This document shows, piece after piece, positions 31,569 through 43,600 of a stretch of DNA of 64,000 nt. The notes below the pieces were generated by a model, which was not told where the DNA came from, ran no database searches, and saw nothing but the letters and a program-made list of their open reading frames with translations. Numbering within the stretch: position 1 is the stretch's first letter; every line of letters starts with the position of its first letter. The stretch is from assembly GCA_037176725.1 (NCBI GenBank), contig JAZBRS010000014.1, positions 75,498,501 to 75,562,500 on the forward strand, given 5' to 3'. A program made the position numbers and the translations under genes. Origin of the DNA: Posidonia oceanica. Taxonomy: Eukaryota; Streptophyta; Magnoliopsida; Alismatales; Posidoniaceae.

Positions 31569-34311
31569 CGTCCTTGGCACTACCTACCAAGCCATAACAT
31601 CATAACAACCTACTCCTTTGATTTTGCGATATATACCCACAAGTATAAAGTATTCTCCTTGTTAGGAAGGATTGGTTGTTACAGAAAAGCACATGATAAC
31701 TTTTGAAATAAAAAATACTATGTGACTAACTCAAGAAGTCGAGTTGTCTAAGGTTGCATTTGGAAACGTTTTTTGAAACATAGCTAATTAAAAAAAGTTA
31801 GTTTCTTCATAAGCTATGTTATTTGTAGCTTTTTTTGAAGAGAATGAGAAGCCTGTTTGATTTGTACATGTATCCGATTACTTTGGAGCTCCTTGTAATT
31901 AACAGATTACTTTGTGTCAATAAAGAAATAGGAAACATCATGGTATGCTTTGAACAGTATCAAAAAGTCTTAAATGTCTTGTTGTACAATTGAAACAATT
32001 TATTAGATTATTAAGTACTGTCGAAACACATGTGCGTATTGCAGGAAAAAATTACACCGGTATTAAAATTGTGAAAATAAATTTTAGTGTGGAGATCTCA
32101 TCAAGAGAATTAGGATTTTTCATCTTGAATTTGAATTTGAAATGATTTCTTTTAAATATGGAAGTTAGTTATGTTTTTTTATTTATTTGAAAACTATGTG
32201 TACAAAAATACAGGGTATCTTGAAATGTAAAAATCAAGATTTGTTTGTTCCAAATAAGGCATTCCTTTAATTATTATACCATCAAAAAAACAAAAGAGAT
32301 TATTTTTCTATAATAGGCCAATGTTTGCTTGTTCCATGGCCAACGTTTTTTTAGCTTCATATGAAAGAATAAATTAATTAAATAGAAAATGTTGGCTCTC
32401 TAAGATCATAATAATATCAAAATTAGCAAAGGTTTTTTTTTTTTTTCTTCTTTTTAATGTAGCCCAGCAAATTAAATTAGTAAGTTGAATTGGTTGTTGT
32501 GGGGCCTCCCTCCGTTCATGTGGATTGTGGACAGCAAGTTTCTTGGGCCGAGGGGGCAAGCAAGGGCCCTACGGTTTACATCACGGAAATTTGCCAGAAA
32601 ATTTGCTTAGTTGGCCCATAACAAACGTTATTGTTCCCTCCCCTTTCTTTTCTAAGTTCTAACTAACCACAGAATTAGACATCCCCAAAAGATGTCGTGG
32701 TAAGAAGGATCATGGTGAAGCAATTGAGGCTCACTTGTCATCTCGCTCCAGTAGTTGGGACTTGGGATTGTGGTCCTAGAGGTTAGTTTACCTTGGGGGA
32801 GTTGCCAAGGATGCATAGAGCCTTCAGGACTTCAATCTCTAGAGAACTCATTTCACCACATTCCTCATCCGTTACATTTTATTTCTCTTGACTCGGAAAT
32901 CGATCAAATCCAAAACCCACATGCTCCTATTATTCTCCCTCTATATTATCCTATTTTTCACTTCCTATTATTGTCACCATATTTTATTTTGAAAGGTATT
33001 AGTGTTACCACATCGATCTTCTTCCCTTTTTTTAGGAGAAAAACCTTTGTGTGCGTGTTTTCTAGTAGTACACCAGTATATCTATATCTATTAATTCTAA
33101 CTTTGACAAAGAATGAGCAACATGCTACTTAAACAATGACCATTAAATATTTGTAATAATGCACTCATAAATTTATTTGAATATATGTATATAACTTACA
33201 TTAAGTACCACAAACTTCTTTATATATATCTCTTTTATTTTGAATAATCAACTATAAAAATTTTACATGAATTATTTTAAGTATGTGTTTTAAGAACTGT
33301 AGTAAATATTCAAGACTTACAAAAAAGATAATGTTTGACTGTTTATATTTTATTTACCAATGAGAAATAAATTTCACATCTTTTTATAGTGACATGTTGA
33401 AGAATAACATGTTACTTAAGAAAGATATATGGATTCTTTCTTTCTTTTTTGGATAACAATGTTTGTTCCTCTCATTATAAGTATTTTGGTTAATTTTCTG
33501 AGGTGTCTAAATGATTTATAACTTATATAGTTTATTTGAACTTATTTTAAATTTTTTTTTTGTGATATTATGCATATATATCATGAATTATACTTGATTA
33601 TTATTCTAAAATTTATTACACATGTTTGGTTTATCATATATTTATATTCCTTTAGAAAATAACATTTTGTATTTTAAGACTTTAAGTAAAAGTCACATGA
33701 CTTGTATATTGAGAATATGATACATAACACAATATGTAACACTCTTTTCATTCATATTGAATCAAAATATGTCATATCAATAGTCTCATGAGTACTTTAG
33801 TTGTCACTTGGTTTGTAAAGGTCTACTAAATTATATTACAATGAATTGTATTTATATACCTATTGTAAGCAAAAAATTTAAATGCAAAATAATTTTACCT
33901 TAAATATTAAACTTTTGACATTTCATAGGAAAACACCTCTTCTTTTTATTAATTTCTTAGTGCATGAAACTAACTAATGACTATCACTCTTCTTTTTATT
34001 AATTTGTTTTAATGGTGCAATGGACGTGACTAATTTAACACTTACTAGGGTCTAGTAAAAGTATAAGAAATAGTAATTACGTATACGAGCAAAAAAACAA
34101 AAAAAAAAAGGATCGACCGATCAAGCTGAATAAGCCCCACCGCATAGTGACGAGGTATCGGCCCCTGCAGTTGGCTTACTCCGGATTAGTGCTACGTATA
34201 TTCGGCGGATCCTTTTTTTTTTTCAACTTTATATTGTTTTGTACAGACCACAAAGAGCCTAACAAGAGGAACCGTCGTTATTTTTTCTTCTCCAACAGAA
34301 AAATCACAGAA

Positions 34312-34600
34312 ATGGCTGCTACCAACGGCCTGTTATCATCCGTGCTCCGATCGTCTCCCCCATCTCCGGCGACCGATGCATTCTTCACGAAGGAAACCAA
34401 CTACCGCGTCTTTTTATCACCACCTTCAAGCGTCTCCAGGAAGGTGGGAATTCAGTGCAGGAAGAGTTCGGGGGGCGGAGTTGGGAAAGAGATCCGAACT
34501 GGTGATGGCAGCGGCGGTGCCACGAAACGGATAGTGGAGGATTACAACACTGCAATGAAGAGGATGATGAGGAACCCATATGAGTACCATCACGACCTTG
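34312..34600 (+). CDS. LSF2: LSF2 exon 1
   Basis: It starts at the ATG of [10 protein letters not shown] and ends after codon position 1 of Gly97, before GTAATG. It codes the transit peptide and the start of the phosphatase domain. An in-frame ATG at 34147 exists, but the family-like start and leader composition favour 34312. Confidence 0.88.
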
Positions 34601-37600
34601 GTAATGAATGATGAGAAAGGACCCATTTCGGTTCTTCTTTTTACTGAGATTTTCCTTCCTGTTTGGATACTAGTGTTGGTTCTTTGATCTGGGTTGTTGG
34701 GCAGAAGTTGTTTGAGAAAAATAAAACCCACTTCTACTTTCGTTTTCTTTTCTCCCCTCTTTTGGGAAATGTAAAAATCTTTGATGGCCCATCGTTTATG
34801 TTTTCAAGGACCCATGGTTCAAGTTTCTTTCTTTTTTTCTTTGAGATACTGTGATTTGTTAAAGGATGTTAGTGATGTCTGTTTTTTAAAATCTGAATTT
34901 CTTTGCCTCTTAAAGATGGTATAGATTCTTCTGCTCATATGTTGTAGAAATCTAAAATGTATAGCTTAGGAAGCAATGTAATGTTATAATCTTGATTCCA
35001 TTGGTTTTAGATAATGCTGATCACCATGTACTTACTGTTTTCAACATAGATGTGATGTTTGCATATGTATTAATTTCAGGCATGAACTACACCCATATAA
35101 CTGACGATTTGATTGTTGGGTCCCAACCCCAGAAGCCCGAAGATATTGAACACCTGAAAGAAGAGGAGAATGTGGTTTATATACTATGCCTGCAGCAGGA
35201 CAACGACATAGAATACTGGGGCATTGACTTTGAGGCTATTGTTAAGCGATGCAAAGAACTTGAGATTTGCCACATGAGAACGCCTGTAAGCAAGTTGAAT
35301 TCTATTTAGAGGTGCAAATGGATATGGAATATCCGTCCAATATCCGTATCTGTATCCGTTTTTTAGAGAATATGGATTATTATATCCGTCTCGAGTGGAT
35401 ACGGATATAGATATGGATATTAATTTTCAAATCTTCTATAATATCCGATCCGTATCTGTTATCTGTATTATATCCATATTACACAGTATATTATTTGATT
35501 TGATTGTAATATATATATTTTTAAAGACAATAGTCATAAGTTACTAATTTTCATATGATTAGTTATGTAAAGTATATTCACTTACGTATATTTGAAGTTT
35601 TAGACATAAAAAATTCTAGATATTGTACTATATTCGTTTTTTTATCTGTGTCCATTCGTTAAATATCCATACCGTTTACATATTTGTATTCTTTTTTTAA
35701 GGATATGGATATATACTTTTCATATCTTGATTAACGTAACGGCGGAAGATTGTATCGTCATTGTGCCGAAGGTGACGACATAGCCAGGTCAAATATGAAG
35801 TCTTCGATCCTGTGACTCTTGGAGTCCACCAAGGTATCTTCAAATCCATGAAGATTGTAGAGAAACTAGAGAACTTTTATTGATAATTGAATGAAACTAC
35901 AATCCAAGAACTACATGAGTTCTATAGTACTGAAACAAAAGATAACAACTAATTCTAATCCTATTCAAACTTGAACTTATATTTAAAATTCAAACACTTT
36001 GAAATAACTACTTCTAATCCTATTTAATTTAAACATAAATAAACTAAAGGTAATGATGACCCTATGCCAACTAAGGTTCACCATGCAGCAAGCTACGTGA
36101 ACTCATGATCCAAGAGTTACATGCATGGCGCATGCAACCCATGATTTACGTCCCTACATCTATCACCTCCTTTTCAAGAGAACTCGTCCTCGAGTTCATG
36201 TCTAGACCAACGATGGCTGTTGATGGGCAGTACTCATATAAATCAGCAACGCTGAACGTTAAGGAAATTGTCATGTCATCAAGGAGATTGACGACGTAGG
36301 CATTGTCATTGATTCTTTAAAATTTGATAAGGATCATACTTCTTCTTCTGCAACTTGTGGTGGTTTCCTGTCGGGAGCCGTTCCTTATGTACATACACCA
36401 TTACCATGTCTCTTTCCTTGAATATTTTGACTCGACGGTGCTTATCGACGGCCTCCTTGTACTTTATATTGGATTCTTCTAGCCTTTGCTTCACCTCGGC
36501 ATGTATTGCCTTCATGCGCTCCACCATATGCTCAACACTAATAGTCATACCAGGGAGTTTTGGAAGTAGCACTAGATCAAGGGCATGGCTAGGCAGCTTG
36601 TTGTAAACTACGGCAAATGGAGATCTTCCTGTCGATCGGCTAGTCATGCTATTGTAGGCAAACTTTGCTTGCACCAATGCTACATCCCATTATTTAGGTC
36701 TCTCGCCGGCAATGCACCTAAGAATGTTTCCAAGAGTTTGGTTTACTACCTCAGTCTGTCCATCGATTTGGTGCTACTGTAATTTAAGGCAGTGTCAAAG
36801 CGACTCCATAAGGTCCATTAGAAGTGAACTAGAAACTTCGTGTCCCTGTCGGATGTGATAGACTTCGGTACACCACGTAGTCAAACTACTTCTCAGAAAA
36901 AGAGATTCGCAATATTGGTGACATCTGTTGTTTTCTTACATGGAATGAAGTGTCCCATTTTTGAGAATCTATTCACAACCACAAAAATAGAGTCCATGCC
37001 TTGTTGAGTACGAGGTAGTCCCAACACAAAGTCCATAGAAAGATCTTCCCATAGACCGTTGATAATGGGGAGTGGTCGATAAAGTCCTGTACTTTGGGAG
37101 TGTCCTTTTGCAGATTGACACGTCGAACAACACTTCACATGATTACCGACGTCTTTCTTCAATTAGGGCTAATAGTATCTCTCCTCGACAAGGGCAATAG
37201 TTTTATCATGTCCAAGGTGTCTACCAAGTCCACCTCCATGTAATTATGCTCCCGTAGTGAGCATCTTGGGATGCATAATTGGTTGGCTTTGAATAAGTAA
37301 CCATCTTGAATATGCATGCCATGTGCAGGTTGGTGTTGCTAGGCTACACACCATATCTCCCCAAAGTCCTCATCGTTCACATACAAGTCCTTCAAGCAAT
37401 CAAACCCAATGGCTTCAATTTGCATGGTTACAAGTAGGGATGCTCGTCAACTAAGAGCATCGGCAACTTTATTTAGTTAATTAGATTTGCGCTTCAAAAC
37501 AAAAGTGAAATGTTGCAGAAAGGCAATCCATCGAGCATGCATGCGATTCACGTTCGTTTGCCTATTTATGAACTTCAAAGCTTGATGATCACTATAGAGC

Positions 37601-40600
37601 ACAAACTCTCTTTGAACAAGGTAGTGTTCCCAATGTTTCAAAGCTTGCACCATGGTGTATAACTCTAACTCGTTGGTCGACCACTTCCGTTGAGCATCAC
37701 TAAGTTTTTCACTGTGAAAAGCAACTGGTCGGCCTTCTAGTGATAGAACAATCCATATACCAATTACCAAGGCATCCCACTCGACGTTGAACAACTTCTC
37801 AAAATTAGGAAGTGCAAGTATAGGTGTTGTGGATAGTTTCTCTTTAATCAAAGTAAAAATTTGCTCAGCCTCCTCTCCCCAATGAAATTTATCCTTCTTC
37901 ATGCACTCTGTAATAGGAGCAACTATGGAACTAAAGTTTTGGATAAACCTATGATAGAAAGTTGCTAGCCCGTGAAAGCTTCTCATGTCTCCAACGGACC
38001 TAGGTGCTGGCCATTCTCGAATTGCTTGGACCTTCTTTTCGTCTACACGAATCCCTTCAGCACCAACCACGTAGTCCAAGAATAGGAGTTTGTCGATCAT
38101 AAAGCTGCACTTTTTGAGATGAATGTAGAGTTTGTTCTACTACAACACAATAAGCACTTCCTATAAATGTCCCATACGTTCCTCTTCTGTTTGACTGTAT
38201 ATCAAAATATCATCAAAGTAAACAACAACAAACTTACTGATGAAGGGTTTGAGTAGTTGAGTCATAGAACATTGGATAAGCCGAAAGACATCATCAACCA
38301 CTTGTATAATCCTTCTCTAGTCTTGAACGCTGTCTTCCATTCATCACCTGGTCGAATTTGAATTTGATGGTATCCACTCTGTAAATCTATCTTGGGAAGA
38401 CTCGGGGACCACTCATCATGTCTATCATGTCATCCAAGCATGGAATGGGAAGTTGATACTTCATGGTGATCTTGTTGATGGCTCGACTGTCAATACACAT
38501 ATGCCACCGTCCTTCTTTCAGACCAATAGTGCTGCAACGACGCATGGACTCATGCTCTCTTGGATAAGTCCCTTCCTAACGAGTATCTCAACTTGGTCTT
38601 GCAAGATCCTTGTCTCTTAAGGGCTCATGCGATGATGAGGTAGGTTTGGTAGGCTGGCTCTAGGCTACAAATCTATGTGATGTCGAATGTCTTGTTCCAG
38701 TGGAAGACCATCGGGGATATCAACTCAGGTGATATCTTGGAACTGTTTCATCAAAGGTTGTAGACGTTCTGGTATTTGAGAAGACTTGGGTGGCTCTTCT
38801 CCATTGATAACAAGTGCATATGTCTCCTCTACCTTATGAACAAAATGTCTACTATCCATTATAAGAAAGTTATGCCCTTCTAGTTGACTAGCTTTGACCA
38901 CTCCTCTAGTGTCCAAGACAACTTGTTGGCCTGTTATGGTGAAGATATAGACGTTGTCTTGCCCCCAGTGTAGCTTATCCACAATGTATTGCCATGGTCG
39001 TCCTAAGATCATGTGGCATGCATCCATATCCACCATGTCGCACTCGACCTCATCAGCGTAGTGCTTTCCTACGGAGAAAGGGACTTTGCATACATTGGTG
39101 ACTCTTGTTTCGATGCCCTTTTGGATCCACCTAATCTTTTATAGTGAAAGGTGCTTCTTGGTCTTGAGGCCTAACTTGTCAACAATAGTCTGGGATACAA
39201 TATTTTCAATACAACTACTATCAATAATCACATCACACACTTGCCCTTGGACGATACAATGAGTCTTGAAGATATTATGTCGCTGTGGGTGTTCCTTTTG
39301 CTTAGGGGAAAGGAGCAATCGTTGCAAGACTTGGGCAACACCATCGTCTTCATAAGCAACATCGTCTTCGTCGAAGGCGGTTTCATTGTTGTTCAAGTCG
39401 ACCTTGTCTTCTTCTTCCTGTCCCACGTAATTGGTCGTTGCTCTTTGTGGACATTGGTTGGAACGGTGGCCAAGCTGGTTGCAATAGTAGCATTGTATTG
39501 GTTCTGTCTTGGAGTATGGGTTTGGTGTTGCCTCCTTCTTGTTGACCTTTGGCATTGACATGACTAGAATCTTCTTGGGCAGTTGACGCAGACGGGTTGT
39601 TGTGGTGACCTCTGTGTTGGTACAAGCTTCACCTCTGAATATGTCCTCAACATCCCAGTGTTTCTTGTCGTCGATCTTTCAAGTTGAGACTCAATCTTTA
39701 GTGCGACGCATACGACTTGAGAGAGGGAGTGTATAGGTTGGACAGTAATTTGATTTTGCATTGGTAGCTTGAGTCCATTGATGAATCTTGCAGCTAGTTG
39801 TCCTTGGGTCTCACTCAATTCGTTTCAATCTATAAGATGATTGAACTCTTGCTTTAAGAACTAACTATTCGGGCTCCTTGTCGACAGTTTTGGAGTTGTT
39901 GGAAGAGTATTTGCTCATGATCAAGTGGTAAAAATCTCTTCTTCATCAATTGCTTCATTCGTGGCCAAGAATGGAAAATGGTTTTGCCTTGTCGAGCACG
40001 ATCGGACTGGATCCAATCCCACCATGTCGTCGCTCCTTCCTTGAGTCAATAGGACACCAACTTTACTCAACATTCCTTGGGTATCTCCATATTATCGAAG
40101 AAGGTCTTGACCTTTTGGGACCCAATCAAGGAACTCTTCTATTTGGCAAATTCCTGTGAAGGTGAGTATGGGTTTGGTGTTGCCTCCTTCTTGTTGATTG
40201 ATCCTTTGGCATTGACATGACTTGAATCTTCTTGGGTAGTTGACGCAGACGGGTTGTTGTGGCGACCTCTGTGTTGGTACGGCTTCACCTTTGAATATGT
40301 CCTTAACATCCTAGTGTTTCTTGTCGTCGATCTTTCAAGTTGAGACTCAATCTTTAGTGCGACGCATACGGCGTGAGAGAGGGAGTGTATAGGTTGGAGA
40401 GCAATTTGATTTTGCATTGGTAGCTTGAGTCCATTGATGAATCTTGCAGCTAGTTGTCCTTGGGTCTCACTCAACTTGTTTCGGTCTACAAGACGATTGA
40501 ACTCTTGCTTATAAGAACTAACTATTCGGGCTCCTTGTCAACAGTTTTGGAGTTGTTGGAAGAGTATTTGCTCATGATCAAGTGGTAAAAATCTCTTCTT

Positions 40601-43600
40601 CATCAATTGCTTCATCCGTGGCCAAGAATGGATAGTGGCTTTGCCTTGTCGAGCACGATTGGACTACGATTGGACTGGATCCACTCCCACCATGTCGTCG
40701 CTCCTTCCTTGAGTCAGTAGGACACCAACTTTACTCAACATTCCTCGGGTATCTCCATATAATCAAAGAAGGTCTTGACCTCTTTGGACCCAATCAAGGA
40801 ACTCTTCTATTTGGCAAATTCCGGTGAAGGTGGGTAGGTCAATCCTCATCTTGAATCCTCGAGAATCTCTCTCGTTTAGGTTCTCATCATGCAATATATG
40901 TTCGGCGAAATCATCATCATTGCTAGAGCTATTCACGACAACTGCTTTCTTCTTTTGTGTACGCACTTTTACTCCATGGTTTCCTTTGGGATCAACACGA
41001 AGTAGGCTGAGAGCGTTGTGCAAGTCTTGAAATTGTTGTTCAATTCCCGTTTGGAATTGTTGAAACTCATTTCATGTGAGTGGGGCATCTTCTCCTTTGT
41101 GTCTGTCGTCCATCACACTTTTAAGCAAGGCTCTAGTACCAACTAATGCAGCGGCAGAAGATTGTATCGTTGTTGTGCCGAAGACGACGACACAACTAGG
41201 TTGAATCTGAAGCCTTCAATCTTGTAACTCTTGGAGTCCACCAAGGTATCTTCGAATCCACGAAGATTGTAAAGAACTAGAGAATTTTTATTGATAATTG
41301 AATGAAACTACAACCCAAGAACTACATGAGTTTTATAGTACCGAAACAAAAGATAACAACTAATTCTAATCCTATTCAAACTTGAACTTATATTTAAAAT
41401 TCAAACGCTTTGAAATAACTACTTCTAATCCTATCTAATTTAAACGTAAATAAACTAAAGTTAATGATGACCCTACGCCAACTAAGGTTCACCATGCAGC
41501 AGGCCACGTGAACACATGATCCAAGAGTTACATGCATGGTACATGCAACCCATGATCTATGTTCCTGCATCACGGATGATACCCGTATTTGTATCCGTAT
41601 CTGTAATCCAAAAATAGATACGGATATAGTAACATCCATTTCAGTATTGTATCTGATCCGTTTGCACCCCTAATTCTATTCCATCGATCCATTTGTATAG
41701 TTATTTGCTGTTACACCACTACCCTTCCATTCATGTTACTTTGCTACAAAACTTGCCTTTTATCTGACTAGTTCTCCTTCTAATAAAGCTTACTTCTTTC
41801 TGTGCATCCATTAGCAACCAATGGCTTCTTGTCCTTGCGTAACTTCACACTCTATCTTTAGTCTGCTGTTTTCCATCGCCAATATGTGCATAAAAACTAT
41901 GAAAATATGAAAGAAAAGATTTGTTCAGAAACATAGGTGGATATTGTTTAGTCAAAATATGCTAATAGTCAAAGAATAGAAATGACACCAGAATCGTACC
42001 TTGTTATTAGAAATTAAACCAATAAAAAATGCTAGTGTTAATAAGGATGCTTGGAAGATGGATACTAAATCCTCACAATCCGGTCAGTTTGAGCTAAAGA
42101 AAATTTTAATTGGAGAAGAGATATGCATGAAATTAAAATGTCCCAGGTCTCAAATGAATTATTTACGCAATTGTTATTTAATTCATCAAAATGTTGTCCA
42201 GTTATCTAGGGGGATAAGGATCCATTGTAAGTCACGAAGGATTCTACTCTGCCATTCAACTAAGCATCACCCTTATAAAATGCAGTGTCAAACCCTTGAT
42301 TAACACAACTTTGAACAAAAAAGGAACCTCCTAGTAATCCTTGAAGTCCAATTGATGGTTAGGATAACCTATGTTGGAGCAAGTTGCAAGTGTTCCTCTA
42401 AAAAGAACAAAGATAGAATAAAGCCATTACTTATAAGAAGAAGCATAATCTCCAACTTTAGTTATCAATGAAATGACCCAATTAGGGAGTCTATTTTTTT
42501 ACTACTTGTTGTCATAATTCTTGGTTATTGGAATATATAGAGAAATTTCGTTTTGCTAAATGATTTGATTTCTCCCTTTCATTGGGTGAAGCTTTTCACA
42601 ATTTCATTTTTCTACTTTTAACATGGTATGCCGTGATTTCTGTTTTATGGCTAACTTGAGATTTGGAACATGATATTGTTTTATCAAAAAGAAAAAAAAC
42701 GTATTGATGATTTATGTGACCTTTCTTCCCATTATTATTTGTGATTCTAGGCCAGGGACTTTGATCCGGATTCATTGAGAAGTGAATTGCCAAAAGCAGT
42801 TTCATCACTGGAGTGGACTATATCTAAAGGAAAAGGAAGAGTCTATGTCCATTGCACCGCTGGATTGGGCAGGGCCCCTGCTGTCGCCATTGCATATATG
42901 TTCTGGTTCTGTGGAATGAACGTAAGTCATTGCCAGTCATTTACTCTGTTACTCTGCATTCTTCAGCTATAAATAGGACTGCTCAGTAATTTAACTGAGG
43001 TCATTATTGACAACAATACCTCTGTATAATTGGTTCAATGTCCAACTTCTTTTGAAACAATTTTGAATAAATATTTTGTATTTTATCTTCTATAACTTTT
43101 AGTATAAAGCTTTAAAAGTCGCTTAGCTAAGTAGAAGAGGATGTTTTCTGATAGCAATTAGTGACCGGCTTAGTTTTTATTTCCCTGTTGACTAACACCC
43201 TTTGTGCAGCAATTCTAGAAACTCATTATATTAGAATGAAATTGTAATATGCTCTAAGTCTAATATTTCTTTTAAGGAAACATATAACCCATTGAATTTT
43301 CTAGATATATCCTAAATGAGTGCATAATTTTGTTAACAAAACTGTCAAGATAGTGATGTACAGTCATTAGAAATTGTGCCTTGGTTTCTCCTTTAGTGTT
43401 AGATAAGCCTTTATAGTCATATTTTTGTCTAAAAATCATTTTTTCCCCTCTACATCAGGACTCAAGTTCTGGGTAACTTTCAGTGTTATTTTTGTGCTGA
43501 AGGCCACTCTTCTACATAAAGTTGCATTGATTTGTAATATGGGCTCTAATAATTAGAAGGTTTTATTTGTGTCGCAGTTGATCTAAGATGTTGTCATATT

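Larger units (their letters stand above)
29200..34311. other. AT-rich intergenic region upstream of LSF2
   Basis: About 5 kb without host genes apart from the small elements listed separately. Frames at 30787-31089, 32374-32559 and 32755-33132 have no recognisable content. 31569-34150 looks like plain AT-rich intergenic DNA. The LSF2 promoter and leader should lie in the last few hundred bases; a T-rich leader (34205-34290) precedes the ATG. Confidence 0.55.
35735..41572 (-). mobile_element. Ty3/gypsy retrotransposon gypsy-2, antisense in LSF2 intron 2
   Basis: About 426-bp LTRs lie at both ends (35735-36162 and 41147-41572). The gag-pol reads on the minus strand as gag, zinc knuckle, protease, RT, RNase H, integrase. 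A Met-tRNA-type primer-binding site sits beside the right LTR, which is therefore the 5' LTR. Many stops are present. The flanks (ATTAA on the left, CGGAT on the right) do not match, so the target-site duplication has been lost or the copy is recombinant. The integrase tail (INDNAYVV ... SVADLYEY) is of the kind seen in compact plant chromovirus-type elements. I saw no chromodomain, so the lineage is left open. Confidence 0.87.
35307..41672. mobile_element. hAT-like element in LSF2 intron 2 (carries gypsy-2)
   Basis: The ends are TAGAGGTGCAAATGGATATG and the reverse of GATCCGTTTGCACCCCTA. The 8-bp duplication ATTCTATT is exact on both sides (35299-35306 and 41673-41680), as expected for hAT elements. 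Its own DNA is only about 530 bp (35307-35734 and 41573-41672), AT-rich with repeated GGATAT/ATCCGTATC words and no transposase, so it is non-autonomous. The rest is the inserted gypsy-2. It starts 21 bp after the end of exon 2. Confidence 0.88.

Noticed and set aside
32755..33132. 125-codon frame upstream of LSF2
   Set aside because: No motif, no homolog recognised, AT/CT-rich composition.
34147..34311. Upstream in-frame ATG extending LSF2 by 55 residues
   Set aside because: The extra part is rich in Phe and reads like untranslated sequence. The ATG at 34312 gives the family length and a transit-peptide-like start.
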